Below are positions 6,024 through 14,714 of a DNA stretch of 19,093 bases, piece after piece; the first letter of the stretch is position 1, and each line of letters opens with the position of its first letter. Source of the stretch: Vulcanimicrobiota bacterium (lineage in GTDB: Bacteria; Vulcanimicrobiota; Vulcanimicrobiia; Eremiobacterales; Eremiobacteraceae); the NCBI GenBank assembly GCA_019232725.1, contig JAFANK010000261.1:1-19093 (forward strand), read 5' to 3'. The position numbers and the translations under genes are program-made. The notes beneath the pieces are model-generated. The model made no database searches. It saw nothing but the letters and a program-made list of their open reading frames with translations, and was not told the DNA's origin.

Positions 6024-8087
6024 ATGCCACCTAGGGTGGTGCCTGCGAGACCGCCGTACCGCGCCGCTGTCAGCGCGGCATTGTGGCAAGCACATGACGA
6101 CAGATATCTGCTCGGCCTGAGCGCACGCGGCCGGTGCGTGCTGACCGACGATCTCTGCCGGTATCTATGCGTCTTGGGTTCCCTTGGTGTCAGCGACGTG
6201 GATCTGGCGCGCGCGGCGGCTGACGCTGCTGAGGCGCCGAGCAGGCTGCTGCGCGCTTTGTATGGCGCACGGCTGATCTTGCGTGCCGCGGATGTCGATG
6301 AGGGTGCACTCGACAGCGACGCATCGTCTCATAGTGCGACAAACGGTCGGCGCGAGGAAGCTGACGTCTATTGTGCCGACCTTGCATCTGCGTTGACCGC
6401 CGTCCGCGCGGCTGGGGAAGAGATCGCGTGCGCCCCACGTGCGCTCGTCGAGGCCTTGAGCTCGCGGGCTGCCGGTAGCCCGGTCGCGCGCATGCTTGAG
6501 GTGGCTGGTACCCGTGACAGCGGTGGGATCGTGCGAGCGCTCTCGGGCGCTCCGTATCTGCTCGATCCCGCCGAACTGGCGCTCGCGGTGGCGAGCGTCC
6601 AGGCAGATGCAAATGTGCGCGAGACGCTGGTCGCCGTGATCGGGGCGCTTTCCGGCGGGCGCTCGCGGGAAGCGGCCGTCGCGGCGCTCGATGCGCTCGA
6701 TGCCGCCATTCGGCAGAGCGATGATGGTAGGGGATTGGCGACGGCCGCCCATTGCGTCGAGCGTGCCATGCGCGAGTTCGCTTGCGCTCGCGGTGAATAT
6801 TTCACTGATACCCGGTACGATGAGCTGCTCGATGCCGCGACGCAAGCTGATCCTGTCTGGGCTGCCGCTTTGGACCGGCCGCCATTGGAAGTACGCGTCG
6901 CCTCGCTTGTGGAGTGCATCGCGCAGGCGAACACACAGGAGGGTGTCGCGCTCGTCGTCGATGACGGCGGACAAGCGCGCGCGCGTATCGTGTGCGGCGA
7001 GCGGGCGGCGATGAGCCAGACATGGCGCATGGTTGCATCGTCGTTGGGCCTCGCGGATGCACCGGAACACACTTGCCGGCATACGTTTTGGATAGCGCGC
7101 GACATCGCCGCCGCGGTCAGCGCGTATATCGCCGATGGCACGGCTTTTGCATCGCCCGCCACCTACGCGTGGCCGCCGGTCGAACCACCGGTCGTCTTCA
7201 CCGCGCCACCGATGACGTTTTCGGCGTCGCGGTTGAACGCGTACGTCAAGTGCCCGCGCCGTTGGTTTTTCGACTATCTCTGTCAAGTGCTCGACGATCC
7301 GTCGTCCTTGCAGGCAGCATATGGCAGCGTGATCCACGACGCGCTCGAATCATTCCATCGCAGCGTGCGCGTGCCCAGCCGGCACGACGCAGGCATCATG
7401 CTGGAGCGGTTGCAGCGCGAGCTCGACACCGCGTTCGGCAATGCGCGCGAAGCTTTTCCCTCACAGCTCGAGTACGAGGTGTCGCGCGCCCGTGCGCGCC
7501 GCATCGCAGAGCAGTACGTGCGATGGCTTGTGGCCGAGGCGGCGCGCGCGCCCATGCAGGTGGAACACGTCGAACTCATGCAGCGGTTCACCCTTGGCGG
7601 TCACGAGTTCGTCGGCTACATCGATCGCGTCGATCGTCCGGTGGACGGCGGAGCGGTCACTATTTTGGATTACAAAACGGGGCGCATCGACACCGATGCC
7701 GTCGCGTATCTGGAAAAGGTGCGTTCGGGAGACGAGGCGCAGCTCGCCCTCTACTACGCCATGCGCACGGCCGCCGGCGACGACGTGCACCGGATAGCGC
7801 TCGTCTCGGTGCGCGATCCTCGTGATGAGGTGAGGATCTTGGCGCTCGACATCGATGAGGGCGATGCGCCGTTTGACAGTAAAACCGAGGAGGGGATACT
7901 GCGTGCACGATGCTCGCGAGCTGACCTCGAAGCGTCGCTTGACGCGCTCGTCGCCCGCTGCGACACGTTGACGAAGATGGGCCAGACGCACTTTGCTGTC
8001 GGCGCAGATCCGCCATGCGGGTATTGCGCGTATTACGCTGCCTGCCGCGAGCGGCCGCGCGAAGGGGAACGCATCTTTGCGCGTTGA
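6024..8087 (+). CDS. RecB-family PD-(D/E)XK nuclease with Fe-S cysteine set (AddB-like C-terminus)
   Basis: This 687-residue protein should cut DNA ends during double-strand break processing. The C-terminal 290 residues are a RecB-type nuclease: MTFSASRLNAYVKCPRRWFFDYL, then GSVIHDALE (His438), GYIDRVDR (Asp534), and ILDYKTG with Asp549 and Lys551, the metal and catalytic residues. Cys410 plus Cys665, Cys668 and Cys674 (CGYCAYYAAC) match the four cysteines that hold a 4Fe-4S cluster in AddB-type nucleases. Residues 1-390 are Ala-rich and helical, with no Walker motif and no family I recognise, so the protein lacks its own motor. A helicase gene overlaps its end, which suggests the two form one complex. 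The start is the ATG at 6024, 90 bp after the Fic gene; the ribosome site is poor. The nuclease call is secure; the biological role is inferred. Confidence 0.88.
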   Translation: MPPRVVPARPPYRAAVSAALWQAHDDRYLLGLSARGRCVLTDDLCRYLCVLGSLGVSDVDLARAAADAAEAPSRLLRALYGARLILRAADVDEGALDSDASSHSATNGRREEADVYCADLASALTAVRAAGEEIACAPRALVEALSSRAAGSPVARMLEVAGTRDSGGIVRALSGAPYLLDPAELALAVASVQADANVRETLVAVIGALSGGRSREAAVAALDALDAAIRQSDDGRGLATAAHCVERAMREFACARGEYFTDTRYDELLDAATQADPVWAAALDRPPLEVRVASLVECIAQANTQEGVALVVDDGGQARARIVCGERAAMSQTWRMVASSLGLADAPEHTCRHTFWIARDIAAAVSAYIADGTAFASPATYAWPPVEPPVVFTAPPMTFSASRLNAYVKCPRRWFFDYLCQVLDDPSSLQAAYGSVIHDALESFHRSVRVPSRHDAGIMLERLQRELDTAFGNAREAFPSQLEYEVSRARARRIAEQYVRWLVAEAARAPMQVEHVELMQRFTLGGHEFVGYIDRVDRPVDGGAVTILDYKTGRIDTDAVAYLEKVRSGDEAQLALYYAMRTAAGDDVHRIALVSVRDPRDEVRILALDIDEGDAPFDSKTEEGILRARCSRADLEASLDALVARCDTLTKMGQTHFAVGADPPCGYCAYYAACRERPREGERIFAR

Positions 8088-8091
8088 GCAG

Positions 8092-10248
8092 ATGGCCGAG
8101 CGCATCCGCTTGACCAGCGCCCAACAAGCCATCGTCGACCGGCCCGACGCCGTGATCCTTGTGAGCGGTCCCCCGGCCTGCGGGAAGACGACCGCCCTTG
8201 CGGCTCGCGCGCTCGCCGCATGGGAAAAAGGCAGAGCACCCGTCGTCATCTGCTCGCACCAATCGAGCTGTGCCGCGTTCGGCCGCGCTCTCACATCCCT
8301 CGGTTCGGACGACCCCCGTCTGCGCGCATCCGTCGCGACGCTTGCAGAACACGCCGCACGCTGGCTCCGCAGCGGTTACGTTCTTTCGCTGTGCGCACCC
8401 GAGACGATAGCCGGCGGCCCTGGTGCGGGCCCAGAGGTCGTGCGTGCTGCTGCCCGCGGACTCTTGGATATGACCTGGCCGCTATTCGCGCGGCCAGACC
8501 TTGATCTTGACTTGCCGCATTTTGGCAGACCGGAGTCGTTTGTAGAGGAAGCGGCGCATTTGTTCAGCCTCTTGCAGCGAGCTCGCGTGAGCCCGGCCGA
8601 GTTCGAAGAAGGGTGCGCCGCGGGTCTGGCAGCGTTTTACGGTCAGGGCGTGGAGCGAGCGGAAGTGCTGATCGCGGATCCGCATGTCCAAAAACGCGCG
8701 AGCGCACGAGGTCGCGCGGCGCTGCGCGTGCCGGCGCAGACCCTTGTGGCCCAGCGGACCGCCGAGGTCGGGCTTGCATCGATTCTCGTGCAGCTCTACC
8801 GGGAGTACCGTGCGGCCGCCGCTCGCGCTTCGATACGAGCACCGGAAGATCTCATCGATGCACTCATCGGGTGGCTGACGGCAGACACGGCGTCGCGCGA
8901 CATGGTGCGCGGATCGATCGGCGAGATCATCGTCGATGACGCCGAAGATGCAGAGCCGGCACTCGGTGCGCTCCTTCGGACATTGCGAGAGGGCGGCAAC
9001 GTGCCGCTCGTGCTCGCTGGAAATCGTGCAAGCCGTGTCGACGGGCTCGAGGGACGACGATCAGCCCTGGACGGCCACGAAGGCGCTGCTCGTATGGAGT
9101 TGCCGCCGTTGCGAGCGCCGGCGCCGGTGACAGTTCAGCGTCTCGCGAGCGAACTCGACGAGGTTGGCTGGATCGCTGGCCGCATAGCTGCGCTCTTGCG
9201 CGAGGGTGCGGCTCCCGAAACGATAGCGGTCCTCACGCGCAGCGACGACGCGGCCGTGGTCTATGCGATGGCGCTGCGCGAATGTGGGGTTCCGGTGGTC
9301 AGGCCGAGCGCGGTCCTGGAACGCGATGAAGAGATCGCTGACGCGATCGCGCTGTGCGCAGTCGTTGACGACCCTACCGATCAGGAGCATTTGCTGCGCG
9401 TGCTGTCGTCGCCGCTCGTCGGCCTGTGTGACGCGCACGTGTGGGCGCTCTGCCGAGACCCGGCCGAGTCGATGCAGCTGGCTCTCGAAGTGGGCGTTCC
9501 CGCGAAGAGCGCCAGCGCGCCGCGTGAGGCAGATGTCCTGGCTCGCAATATGGCGACCGGAGCCGCCGATAGCACGCTGCCCGAGAGCACGCGCGAACGT
9601 GTAACGGCTTTTCGGGAACGGCTGGCCGGCTGGCGCGTGGCGTGCGAGGGCCTCACCCCTGCAGCACGCTTCATCTATATAGTGGCTGCTGCCGGCTTTG
9701 GGGACCGCTGGGACCAGTCGCAACCGTACGAGCGCGAACGGCTGCATGGCGACTGCAGACGCGTGAGCAGGGCGATCGAATTGGCCGCCCAGTCCGGTGT
9801 GCAAGATTTCTCGGAGATCGCACGCTTGCTGGAGGCCAAGATCCTGCCGCTGGAGCGCGCGACACCGGTTGCCGGCGCAATCGTCGCCGACACGATCGTG
9901 GCGCACAAGGGCGGCCACTTCGACCACGTCTTTGTGGCCGGCGTCGCTCACGAGCGCTTTCCACGCATCTACACCTCCCACGCGATGGCGTTCTCGCGCA
10001 CCTACGGGCTCATCGTCCGGGAGAACGTGGCTCCCGGCGCCGCGCACACCGCGAAGTTCGCGTGGTACTATGCGAAATTCGGCGCGAAAGGCATGTATCT
10101 CGATGAAGAACGCCGCGCGCTCGGCTACGCACTGTCGCGAGCGACGAAATCAGCCTGTGCGACAGGCTATGGCTCGCCGCCGCACTGGGCCCGGGATCAC
10201 GACCTGCTGGCGACGATCGCGCCGCCCGCCGGCACCGGCTGTTCATGA
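8092..10248 (+). CDS. UvrD/RecB-like superfamily 1 helicase with divergent motor motifs
   Basis: This 718-residue protein should be the motor partner of the preceding nuclease. Superfamily 1 landmarks are in order: Q-motif LTSAQQAIV; Walker A SGPPACGKTT (Lys32); motif II IIVDDAEDA (Asp282-Asp283); motif III region VLAGNRAS (Asn311); motif IV TIAVLTRSDDAAVV; motif V region IVAHKGGHFDHVFVAG; and motif VI EERRALGYALSRAT (from Glu672). Several differ from active helicases: DE is DD, the GD of motif III is GN, and the His-x-x-Lys-Gly of motif V is rearranged. Length is at the lower end for UvrD-like proteins, and there is no nuclease domain. ATG 8092 lies 4 bases after the nuclease stop. A TTG at 8077 has a better ribosome site (GAAGGGGA, 8-base spacing) and would add 5 residues and overlap the nuclease gene. 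Confidence 0.85.
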   Translation: MAERIRLTSAQQAIVDRPDAVILVSGPPACGKTTALAARALAAWEKGRAPVVICSHQSSCAAFGRALTSLGSDDPRLRASVATLAEHAARWLRSGYVLSLCAPETIAGGPGAGPEVVRAAARGLLDMTWPLFARPDLDLDLPHFGRPESFVEEAAHLFSLLQRARVSPAEFEEGCAAGLAAFYGQGVERAEVLIADPHVQKRASARGRAALRVPAQTLVAQRTAEVGLASILVQLYREYRAAAARASIRAPEDLIDALIGWLTADTASRDMVRGSIGEIIVDDAEDAEPALGALLRTLREGGNVPLVLAGNRASRVDGLEGRRSALDGHEGAARMELPPLRAPAPVTVQRLASELDEVGWIAGRIAALLREGAAPETIAVLTRSDDAAVVYAMALRECGVPVVRPSAVLERDEEIADAIALCAVVDDPTDQEHLLRVLSSPLVGLCDAHVWALCRDPAESMQLALEVGVPAKSASAPREADVLARNMATGAADSTLPESTRERVTAFRERLAGWRVACEGLTPAARFIYIVAAAGFGDRWDQSQPYERERLHGDCRRVSRAIELAAQSGVQDFSEIARLLEAKILPLERATPVAGAIVADTIVAHKGGHFDHVFVAGVAHERFPRIYTSHAMAFSRTYGLIVRENVAPGAAHTAKFAWYYAKFGAKGMYLDEERRALGYALSRATKSACATGYGSPPHWARDHDLLATIAPPAGTGCS

Positions 10249-11054
10249 GCAGACGTCATCGCGACCCGGTCTTCGCAACGGCGGCCCTTGTGGCCGCAGC
10301 CCTGCTGCTCACGAGCGGCACGAGCGATCGTCTGCACCTCGCCGGAGTAGCTCTTGGCGCGCCGGTCACGGACGTCGTCACGCTGCACGGAGCACCGGGC
10401 CTTGTGGCTACGACCGACGATGGCATCGAATGGCGCTGGTTCGATGCTACTGGTATCGATGTGGATCTGCTCACCGATGACGGACTGGTCGTGCGGCAGG
10501 TGCTCGTCGCTCGACCGGAGCCCGTCCGCGGCGTTGCGGCGCCACTCGTGCAACCACCCGAATTCCCACTGCTTGACGCGCAGGCATCCGTCGCGGCCAA
10601 GCACATGGCTTCGGTGGGCGCACGTCACCTCGTCGAGCCGGAAGATACGGTGAGCGCGTGGCGTGTTGGTGCCGATGTGCTCGTGCTCGAACTCGTGCAC
10701 GCAAATGTCAACAAGCTCTTAGCGCTCGACGACAATGCCGCTGTACGCTTCGGCTATGTCGCCGGACAAGCGCAAGCCCAGTTCCGCGCGCCACGTCTTG
10801 TACGTCAGTTCGCCGTTGACTACCCAAAGCGTGCGCTTGCGCAACGCGCGCAGGGAGTTGTCGTCGTCGCCACCGATCTCTCAGAGGCCGGTACGGTGAG
10901 CCATGTTCGCGTCGTGGTCTCATCGGGCAATGCAGACATCGATGCGGCCGAAACGCTGTCCATGCGCCGTTCAACATTCGAGCCGGCTCGTTGCGCGGGT
11001 GTGCCCTGTGCGAGCGTCTACGTCGATCGCGAGGAGTATTCGCTCGGGCCCTGA
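10245..11054 (+). CDS. Inner-membrane-anchored protein with TonB C-terminal domain
   Basis: This 269-residue protein starts with a basic MSRRHRD and a hydrophobic segment (about 9-24) that would act as signal anchor. The C-terminal portion (about 182-265) matches the TonB C-terminal domain: FAVDYPKRALAQRAQGVVVVATDLSEAGTVSHVRVVVSSG, then DIDAAETLSMRRSTFEP. In TonB this domain touches outer-membrane receptors to pass on energy from the inner membrane. The usual Pro-rich spacer is missing; the middle (30-180) is a folded-looking region I do not recognise. Two Cys (250, 255) could form a disulphide. The ATG overlaps the helicase stop in ATGA, so translation is probably coupled, which is odd company for a DNA-repair pair. 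It could serve the B12 receptor downstream, but that is a guess. Its 3' end overlaps the convergent hydroxylase gene by 37 bp. Confidence 0.75.
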   Translation: MSRRHRDPVFATAALVAAALLLTSGTSDRLHLAGVALGAPVTDVVTLHGAPGLVATTDDGIEWRWFDATGIDVDLLTDDGLVVRQVLVARPEPVRGVAAPLVQPPEFPLLDAQASVAAKHMASVGARHLVEPEDTVSAWRVGADVLVLELVHANVNKLLALDDNAAVRFGYVAGQAQAQFRAPRLVRQFAVDYPKRALAQRAQGVVVVATDLSEAGTVSHVRVVVSSGNADIDAAETLSMRRSTFEPARCAGVPCASVYVDREEYSLGP

Positions 11055-13318
11055 GCGCTTGCGTCGCAGGCCGCGCGCCAGACCCTCTCCGGCGTCATCG
11101 GTGTCGTGTAGGGGACCGTTCCGATGGCGTCGCGGATCGCATTGCCGATCGCTGCTGCCGGTGTCGTCACCGGAGGTTCGCCGACGCCTTTCATGCCTAG
11201 CGGTCCTTCGCCGGAAGGCCGCTCGATGATGATCGATTCGATCGCCGGTGCATCGAGCGCCGTCGGCATCAGATAGTCCTGAAAGCCCGGGTTCTCGATT
11301 CCTTGTTCGCCAAAGCGCAGTTCCTCGGTGAGCCCGAAGCCGAGCCCCTGCACTGCGCCACCTTCGATCTGCCCGATGATGCCGGTCGGGTTGACCGCAT
11401 GACCGACATCTTGTGCCGTGACGATGCGTTGGACCTCGACACGTCCTGTTTGCGCGTCGACCCGAACTGCCGCGGCGCTCGCGACGAACGACGGTGCGAG
11501 CCAGCTCGCGAAATCGTGCGACTCAACGGACTCAGCGTCGAACTCGGGGTCGCCGATCTCCGGTGCGGTGCCGGAGCCTGAGATCGAGCCGCCGCTGCCC
11601 GCTGCGATCTCCGCAAAGCTCAGCGCGTGATCGGGTGCGCCGCGCACGCTTGCTTTGCCGCGATGCAGGTCGATGTCCTCACGGCGTGCTTCGAGGAGAT
11701 CTTCCGCTCGTTCGATCAAACGCGCCCGCACCGCCTCGGCTGCTTGCAGCGCGGCCAGACCTGCGGAGAACGTGGAGCCGCTGCCGCCCACGCCGCTATC
11801 GTAGGTCTTTGTCGCCGTGTCGGCGAGTGTGAGCGTCACCGCAGACGGATCGATCCCGAGACGATCGGCGACGACGATCGGCAGTGCCGCGGCAGCCGAC
11901 CCCGTGCCCACTTCGGGATTGCCGCTATGCAGATGCACCGATCCATCCGAGCGGATCTCCACGCGAGCCTCTGACCGGCTGCATGAGGAGAACCACCAGG
12001 AACAGGCGATGCCTCGTCCGTGTCCTGGCGCACGTGTCTTTTGCCAGCCGATCGCATCGGCAGCACGGCGCAGTGCTTCCTTGACGCTGACCGATCGCAA
12101 TGTCTGGCCGGTAGCGCTGACGTCGCCGTCCTCCCACGCGTTTTTCAGCCGCATCTCGAGCGGGTCCATGTCAAGCCGTCGCGCGATTTCGTCGATGTGC
12201 AGCTCCTTGGCCCAGGTGGCCTGCGGCCCGCCCGGAGCGCGCACCGGTCCGGCGACTTGCTTGTTCGTGTAGACAAGCGTTGCTTGCAGGTCGACATTCG
12301 CAATCCGATATGGCGCGGACGCGAGCATCGTGGCGATGAGTCCTGTGCCCGCACCATAGCCTATGTAGGCGCCGGTATCGAACACAAACGACGCGCGCAT
12401 CGCAAGCAGCGTGCCGTCGGCGGCAGCACCGGACGTGAATGTGGCGATGCCCCCGTGGCGTGGGAAGACGTTCAATCCATCCTCGTGACGAGAGAAGACC
12501 AAGCGCACGGGGCGATCGCATTGCAAGGCGAGCGCCGCCGCGTACCACTCGGCCGCCATGAGGATCTTGCCGCCGAAGGCGCCCCCGACGAACTGGTTGA
12601 TGAAGCGCACGCGCTCGGGCGCGAGGCCGAAGAAAGCCGCGAGGTCGTCACGATTGCCGTACGGTGACTGCGAGCCGCAGAAGACCGTCAAGCCGCCATC
12701 CGCTTCTTTACGCGCAAGCGCCGCACGCGGCTCGATGTAGCCCGGGATGCCCGCAGAGAACCGGAAGTTCGAGGTGACGGTCACGTGCGCCCGGGCAAGC
12801 GCGGCGTCGACATCACCTCGGCTGATGCGGTTCTGCCCGCAGATATTGCCGCGAAGCACGCGACTGGCGCCGTGCTCGTATGTCTCCCAGTCTGGGTGGA
12901 CGAGCGGCGCATCTGGTGCGAGGGCTTGCTCGACGTTGTCGACGCACGGCAGCGGCTCGTAGTCGATCTCGACCGCCGCTGCGGCGGCGCGCGCTTGTTC
13001 GAGCGTCTCAGCGGCGATCGCGACGACCGGTTCGCCGGCATAGCGGACATACTCGCGTGGGAACAGATGCTGGTCTTTGATGCCGAAGTCGAGCGGGGTA
13101 TCGGGCACCGTGTCGCGGTGTGCGATCGCGACGACGCCCGGCAACTGCGCGGCACGGCGCGTGTCGAGCCGGCGGATGCGTGCAAAACGATGCGGCGATC
13201 GCACTAAGACGGCGGTCAACGCGTCGTGCACTGGGAGATCGGCGACGTACACGGTCTCGCCGCGAACCTTGGCGGCAGCATCTGGGCGCACGCGGCTCGT
13301 GCCGATGACCGTATCCAT
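11018..13318 (-). CDS. Molybdopterin-binding subunit of a xanthine-dehydrogenase-family hydroxylase
   Basis: This 766-residue catalytic subunit binds molybdenum cofactor and hydroxylates a carbon of an unknown substrate. Landmarks: the small N-terminal a/b-hammerhead domain (RPDAAAKVRGETVYVADL, then SPHRFARI); CGSQSP (Gln217); VGGAFGGK (248-251); VYTNKQVAGPVRAPGGPQATWAKE; GSGSTFSAGLAAL; and GMKGVGEPP with Glu714 as the probable catalytic base. There is no AYxCSFR loop, so it is not a form I CO dehydrogenase. ATG 13318 is chosen because it follows the Fe-S subunit stop by one base and starts the conserved N-terminus. A longer in-frame extension would overlap the Fe-S gene out of frame. It is last in a three-gene minus-strand operon; its 3' end overlaps the convergent TonB-domain gene by 37 bp. 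Substrate cannot be told from sequence alone. Confidence 0.92.
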   Translation of the reverse strand: MDTVIGTSRVRPDAAAKVRGETVYVADLPVHDALTAVLVRSPHRFARIRRLDTRRAAQLPGVVAIAHRDTVPDTPLDFGIKDQHLFPREYVRYAGEPVVAIAAETLEQARAAAAAVEIDYEPLPCVDNVEQALAPDAPLVHPDWETYEHGASRVLRGNICGQNRISRGDVDAALARAHVTVTSNFRFSAGIPGYIEPRAALARKEADGGLTVFCGSQSPYGNRDDLAAFFGLAPERVRFINQFVGGAFGGKILMAAEWYAAALALQCDRPVRLVFSRHEDGLNVFPRHGGIATFTSGAAADGTLLAMRASFVFDTGAYIGYGAGTGLIATMLASAPYRIANVDLQATLVYTNKQVAGPVRAPGGPQATWAKELHIDEIARRLDMDPLEMRLKNAWEDGDVSATGQTLRSVSVKEALRRAADAIGWQKTRAPGHGRGIACSWWFSSCSRSEARVEIRSDGSVHLHSGNPEVGTGSAAAALPIVVADRLGIDPSAVTLTLADTATKTYDSGVGGSGSTFSAGLAALQAAEAVRARLIERAEDLLEARREDIDLHRGKASVRGAPDHALSFAEIAAGSGGSISGSGTAPEIGDPEFDAESVESHDFASWLAPSFVASAAAVRVDAQTGRVEVQRIVTAQDVGHAVNPTGIIGQIEGGAVQGLGFGLTEELRFGEQGIENPGFQDYLMPTALDAPAIESIIIERPSGEGPLGMKGVGEPPVTTPAAAIGNAIRDAIGTVPYTTPMTPERVWRAACDASAQGPSEYSSRST

Positions 13319-13319
13319 A

Positions 13320-13841
13320 CTAGGCTCGGGCCTGCACGCGCTGCGGCGTGCGCGGCGGCGCCGATGCGCCCTCGCGGCGCAACGCCTGCGCCGCGCTTTG
13401 GACCGCCTTGATGATGGGTTGGTAGCCCGTGCACCGGCAGATGTTGCCGGACAGTGCCGCACGCACTTCGTGCTCACTCGGACTAGGCGTTCGTTCGAGC
13501 AATGCAGCGGCTGCGAGCAGCATGCCGGGCGTGCAAAACCCGCACTGCAGCGCTGCCGCCTCGATGAAGCAGCGCTGCAGCGTGGCCAGCGTGCCATCGC
13601 TGCCGCTCAAGCCTTCGACCGTCGTGACGTGACGCCGGTCGGCATCCACGGCGAAGAAGAGACAAGCGTTGACGGGTTCACCGTCGACCAGCACGGTGCA
13701 AGCGCCGCAGTAGCCTGTGCTGCAGCCCTCTTTCGTGCCGGTGAGCTGCAAGCGCTCGCGGACGAACTGCAGGAGCGATTCATCAGGTTCGACCATGGCA
13801 TCACGAACATCGCCGTTGACATTTACTTTGATGGCCTGCAC
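13320..13841 (-). CDS. 2Fe-2S subunit of the molybdenum hydroxylase
   Basis: This 173-residue electron-transfer subunit carries two 2Fe-2S clusters. The first is plant-ferredoxin type: Cys40, Cys45, Cys48 and Cys60 (GCSTGYCGACTVLVDGEPVNAC in two parts, 39-60). The second is the alpha-helical type: Cys100-x2-Cys103 (QCGFCTPGM) and Cys135-x-Cys137 (GNICRCTGYQPI). All eight ligands are present, so both clusters should form. It passes electrons from the molybdenum site to the FAD subunit. The last 20 residues are an Ala/Pro/Arg-rich tail not needed for the fold. It starts 4 bases after the FAD-subunit stop and ends one base before the catalytic subunit, so the three genes are one transcript. Confidence 0.95.
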   Translation of the reverse strand: MQAIKVNVNGDVRDAMVEPDESLLQFVRERLQLTGTKEGCSTGYCGACTVLVDGEPVNACLFFAVDADRRHVTTVEGLSGSDGTLATLQRCFIEAAALQCGFCTPGMLLAAAALLERTPSPSEHEVRAALSGNICRCTGYQPIIKAVQSAAQALRREGASAPPRTPQRVQARA

Positions 13842-13845
13842 TATA

Positions 13846-14673
13846 TTAGAGCTCCATCACCGCACGCTGCGTCAGCGTCGCAACCAGTGCGCGCCGATAT
13901 GCCGCGCTGGCGCGCGCATCGGTTAGCGGGTCTGCGTCGGCTGCAGCTCGTTCGCCCGCTGCCTGCGCAACTTCGCTGCTCAAACGGGAGCCGATGAGCG
14001 CACGCTCGGCGCCGCGCGCACGCACGACCGAGGGCGCAGCTCCGGCAAGCGCTACGCGCGCATCTGCGACGACAGCGCCACCCATCCGGCACGATACTGC
14101 GACCGATACGAGCGCCATTTCAAGGCCGCGCCGGGTCGTCATCTTTTGGTAGGAAGCGCGATGCGGCGCGATCGGCACGCGTATCCGGCCAAGGAGCTCA
14201 CGCCCTTGCAGCGCAGGACGCTTGCTCACGATATCCTCGACCGTTGCAATGCGCGCACAATCACCCGCGCTCAGGATCTCAGCATCGGCGCTGTACGCGA
14301 TGAGCGCCGGCACGAGGTCGGCCGCCGGATCGGCGGACACGATGTTGCCGCCGATCGTCGCGACGGTCTGCAGCTGCGCTGCACCGAGGCTAGCGGCAGT
14401 CGTTGCCAGGAGCGGCGCATGCTTACCGACGAGGACGTGCCGGCGCAGCGCGGCGGCGGTCACGAGCGGCCCGATCCAGAGGTCGCTTGCTGTGTCTTCG
14501 ATGCGGCCGAGGTCGGCGATGCGCTTGAGATTGATCAGCGCTGCGTCTGCAGCCACGCCGCGCCGGAGCGCAAAGCGCAGGCGCGTGCCGCCCGCAAGCA
14601 CGTGGGCGTTTGTGCCAAAACGGTCGAGCAGCACGAGCGCTTCGTCGATGAAATTCGGTTCGTAGTACTGCAT
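13846..14673 (-). CDS. FAD-binding subunit of the molybdenum hydroxylase (CoxM-like)
   Basis: This 275-residue flavoprotein subunit passes electrons from the Fe-S subunit to the final acceptor. The two FAD-binding motifs are visible: AGGTRL (27-32, normally AGGTDL) and ATIGGNIVSADPAADLVPAL (105-124). An SYQKMTTRRGLEMALVSVAV strand marks the C-terminal domain. Its length is slightly short for the family. It is the first gene of the minus-strand operon (FAD, then Fe-S, then Mo subunit, the order seen in coxMSL-type clusters). The ATG at 14673 opens with MQYYEPNFIDEALVLL, the normal N-terminus of this subunit. The operon promoter must lie in the short gap next to, or inside, the divergent riboswitch region. 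Confidence 0.92.
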   Translation of the reverse strand: MQYYEPNFIDEALVLLDRFGTNAHVLAGGTRLRFALRRGVAADAALINLKRIADLGRIEDTASDLWIGPLVTAAALRRHVLVGKHAPLLATTAASLGAAQLQTVATIGGNIVSADPAADLVPALIAYSADAEILSAGDCARIATVEDIVSKRPALQGRELLGRIRVPIAPHRASYQKMTTRRGLEMALVSVAVSCRMGGAVVADARVALAGAAPSVVRARGAERALIGSRLSSEVAQAAGERAAADADPLTDARASAAYRRALVATLTQRAVMEL

Positions 14674-14714
14674 CGCGCCCCGCGCTTCTCCGCGGGCACC
14701 GCTTGGTCCCTAGA

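Noticed and set aside
6165..7337. 390-codon minus-strand frame opposite the nuclease gene
   Set aside because: Arg/His-rich shadow with no motifs; the plus-strand gene carries the overlapping C-terminal nuclease domain.
9061..10047. 328-codon minus-strand frame opposite the helicase gene
   Set aside because: Shadow frame; helicase motifs IV and V lie on the plus strand here.
4737..11054. A defence island made of Fic, nuclease and helicase genes
   Set aside because: No integrase, restriction or known defence domains; a 90-bp gap separates Fic from the nuclease pair, which fits ordinary DNA repair as well. Kept only as a possibility under the separate findings.
13319..13597. N-terminal extension of the hydroxylase catalytic subunit (an in-frame start at 13597 would add 93 residues)
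   Set aside because: The extra residues overlap the well-supported Fe-S subunit gene out of frame; the conserved N-terminus and the one-base spacing fix the start at 13318.
11018..14673. Aerobic CO dehydrogenase (coxMSL)
   Set aside because: Same gene order, but the catalytic subunit lacks the AYxCSFR loop that carries the Cu-binding Cys.
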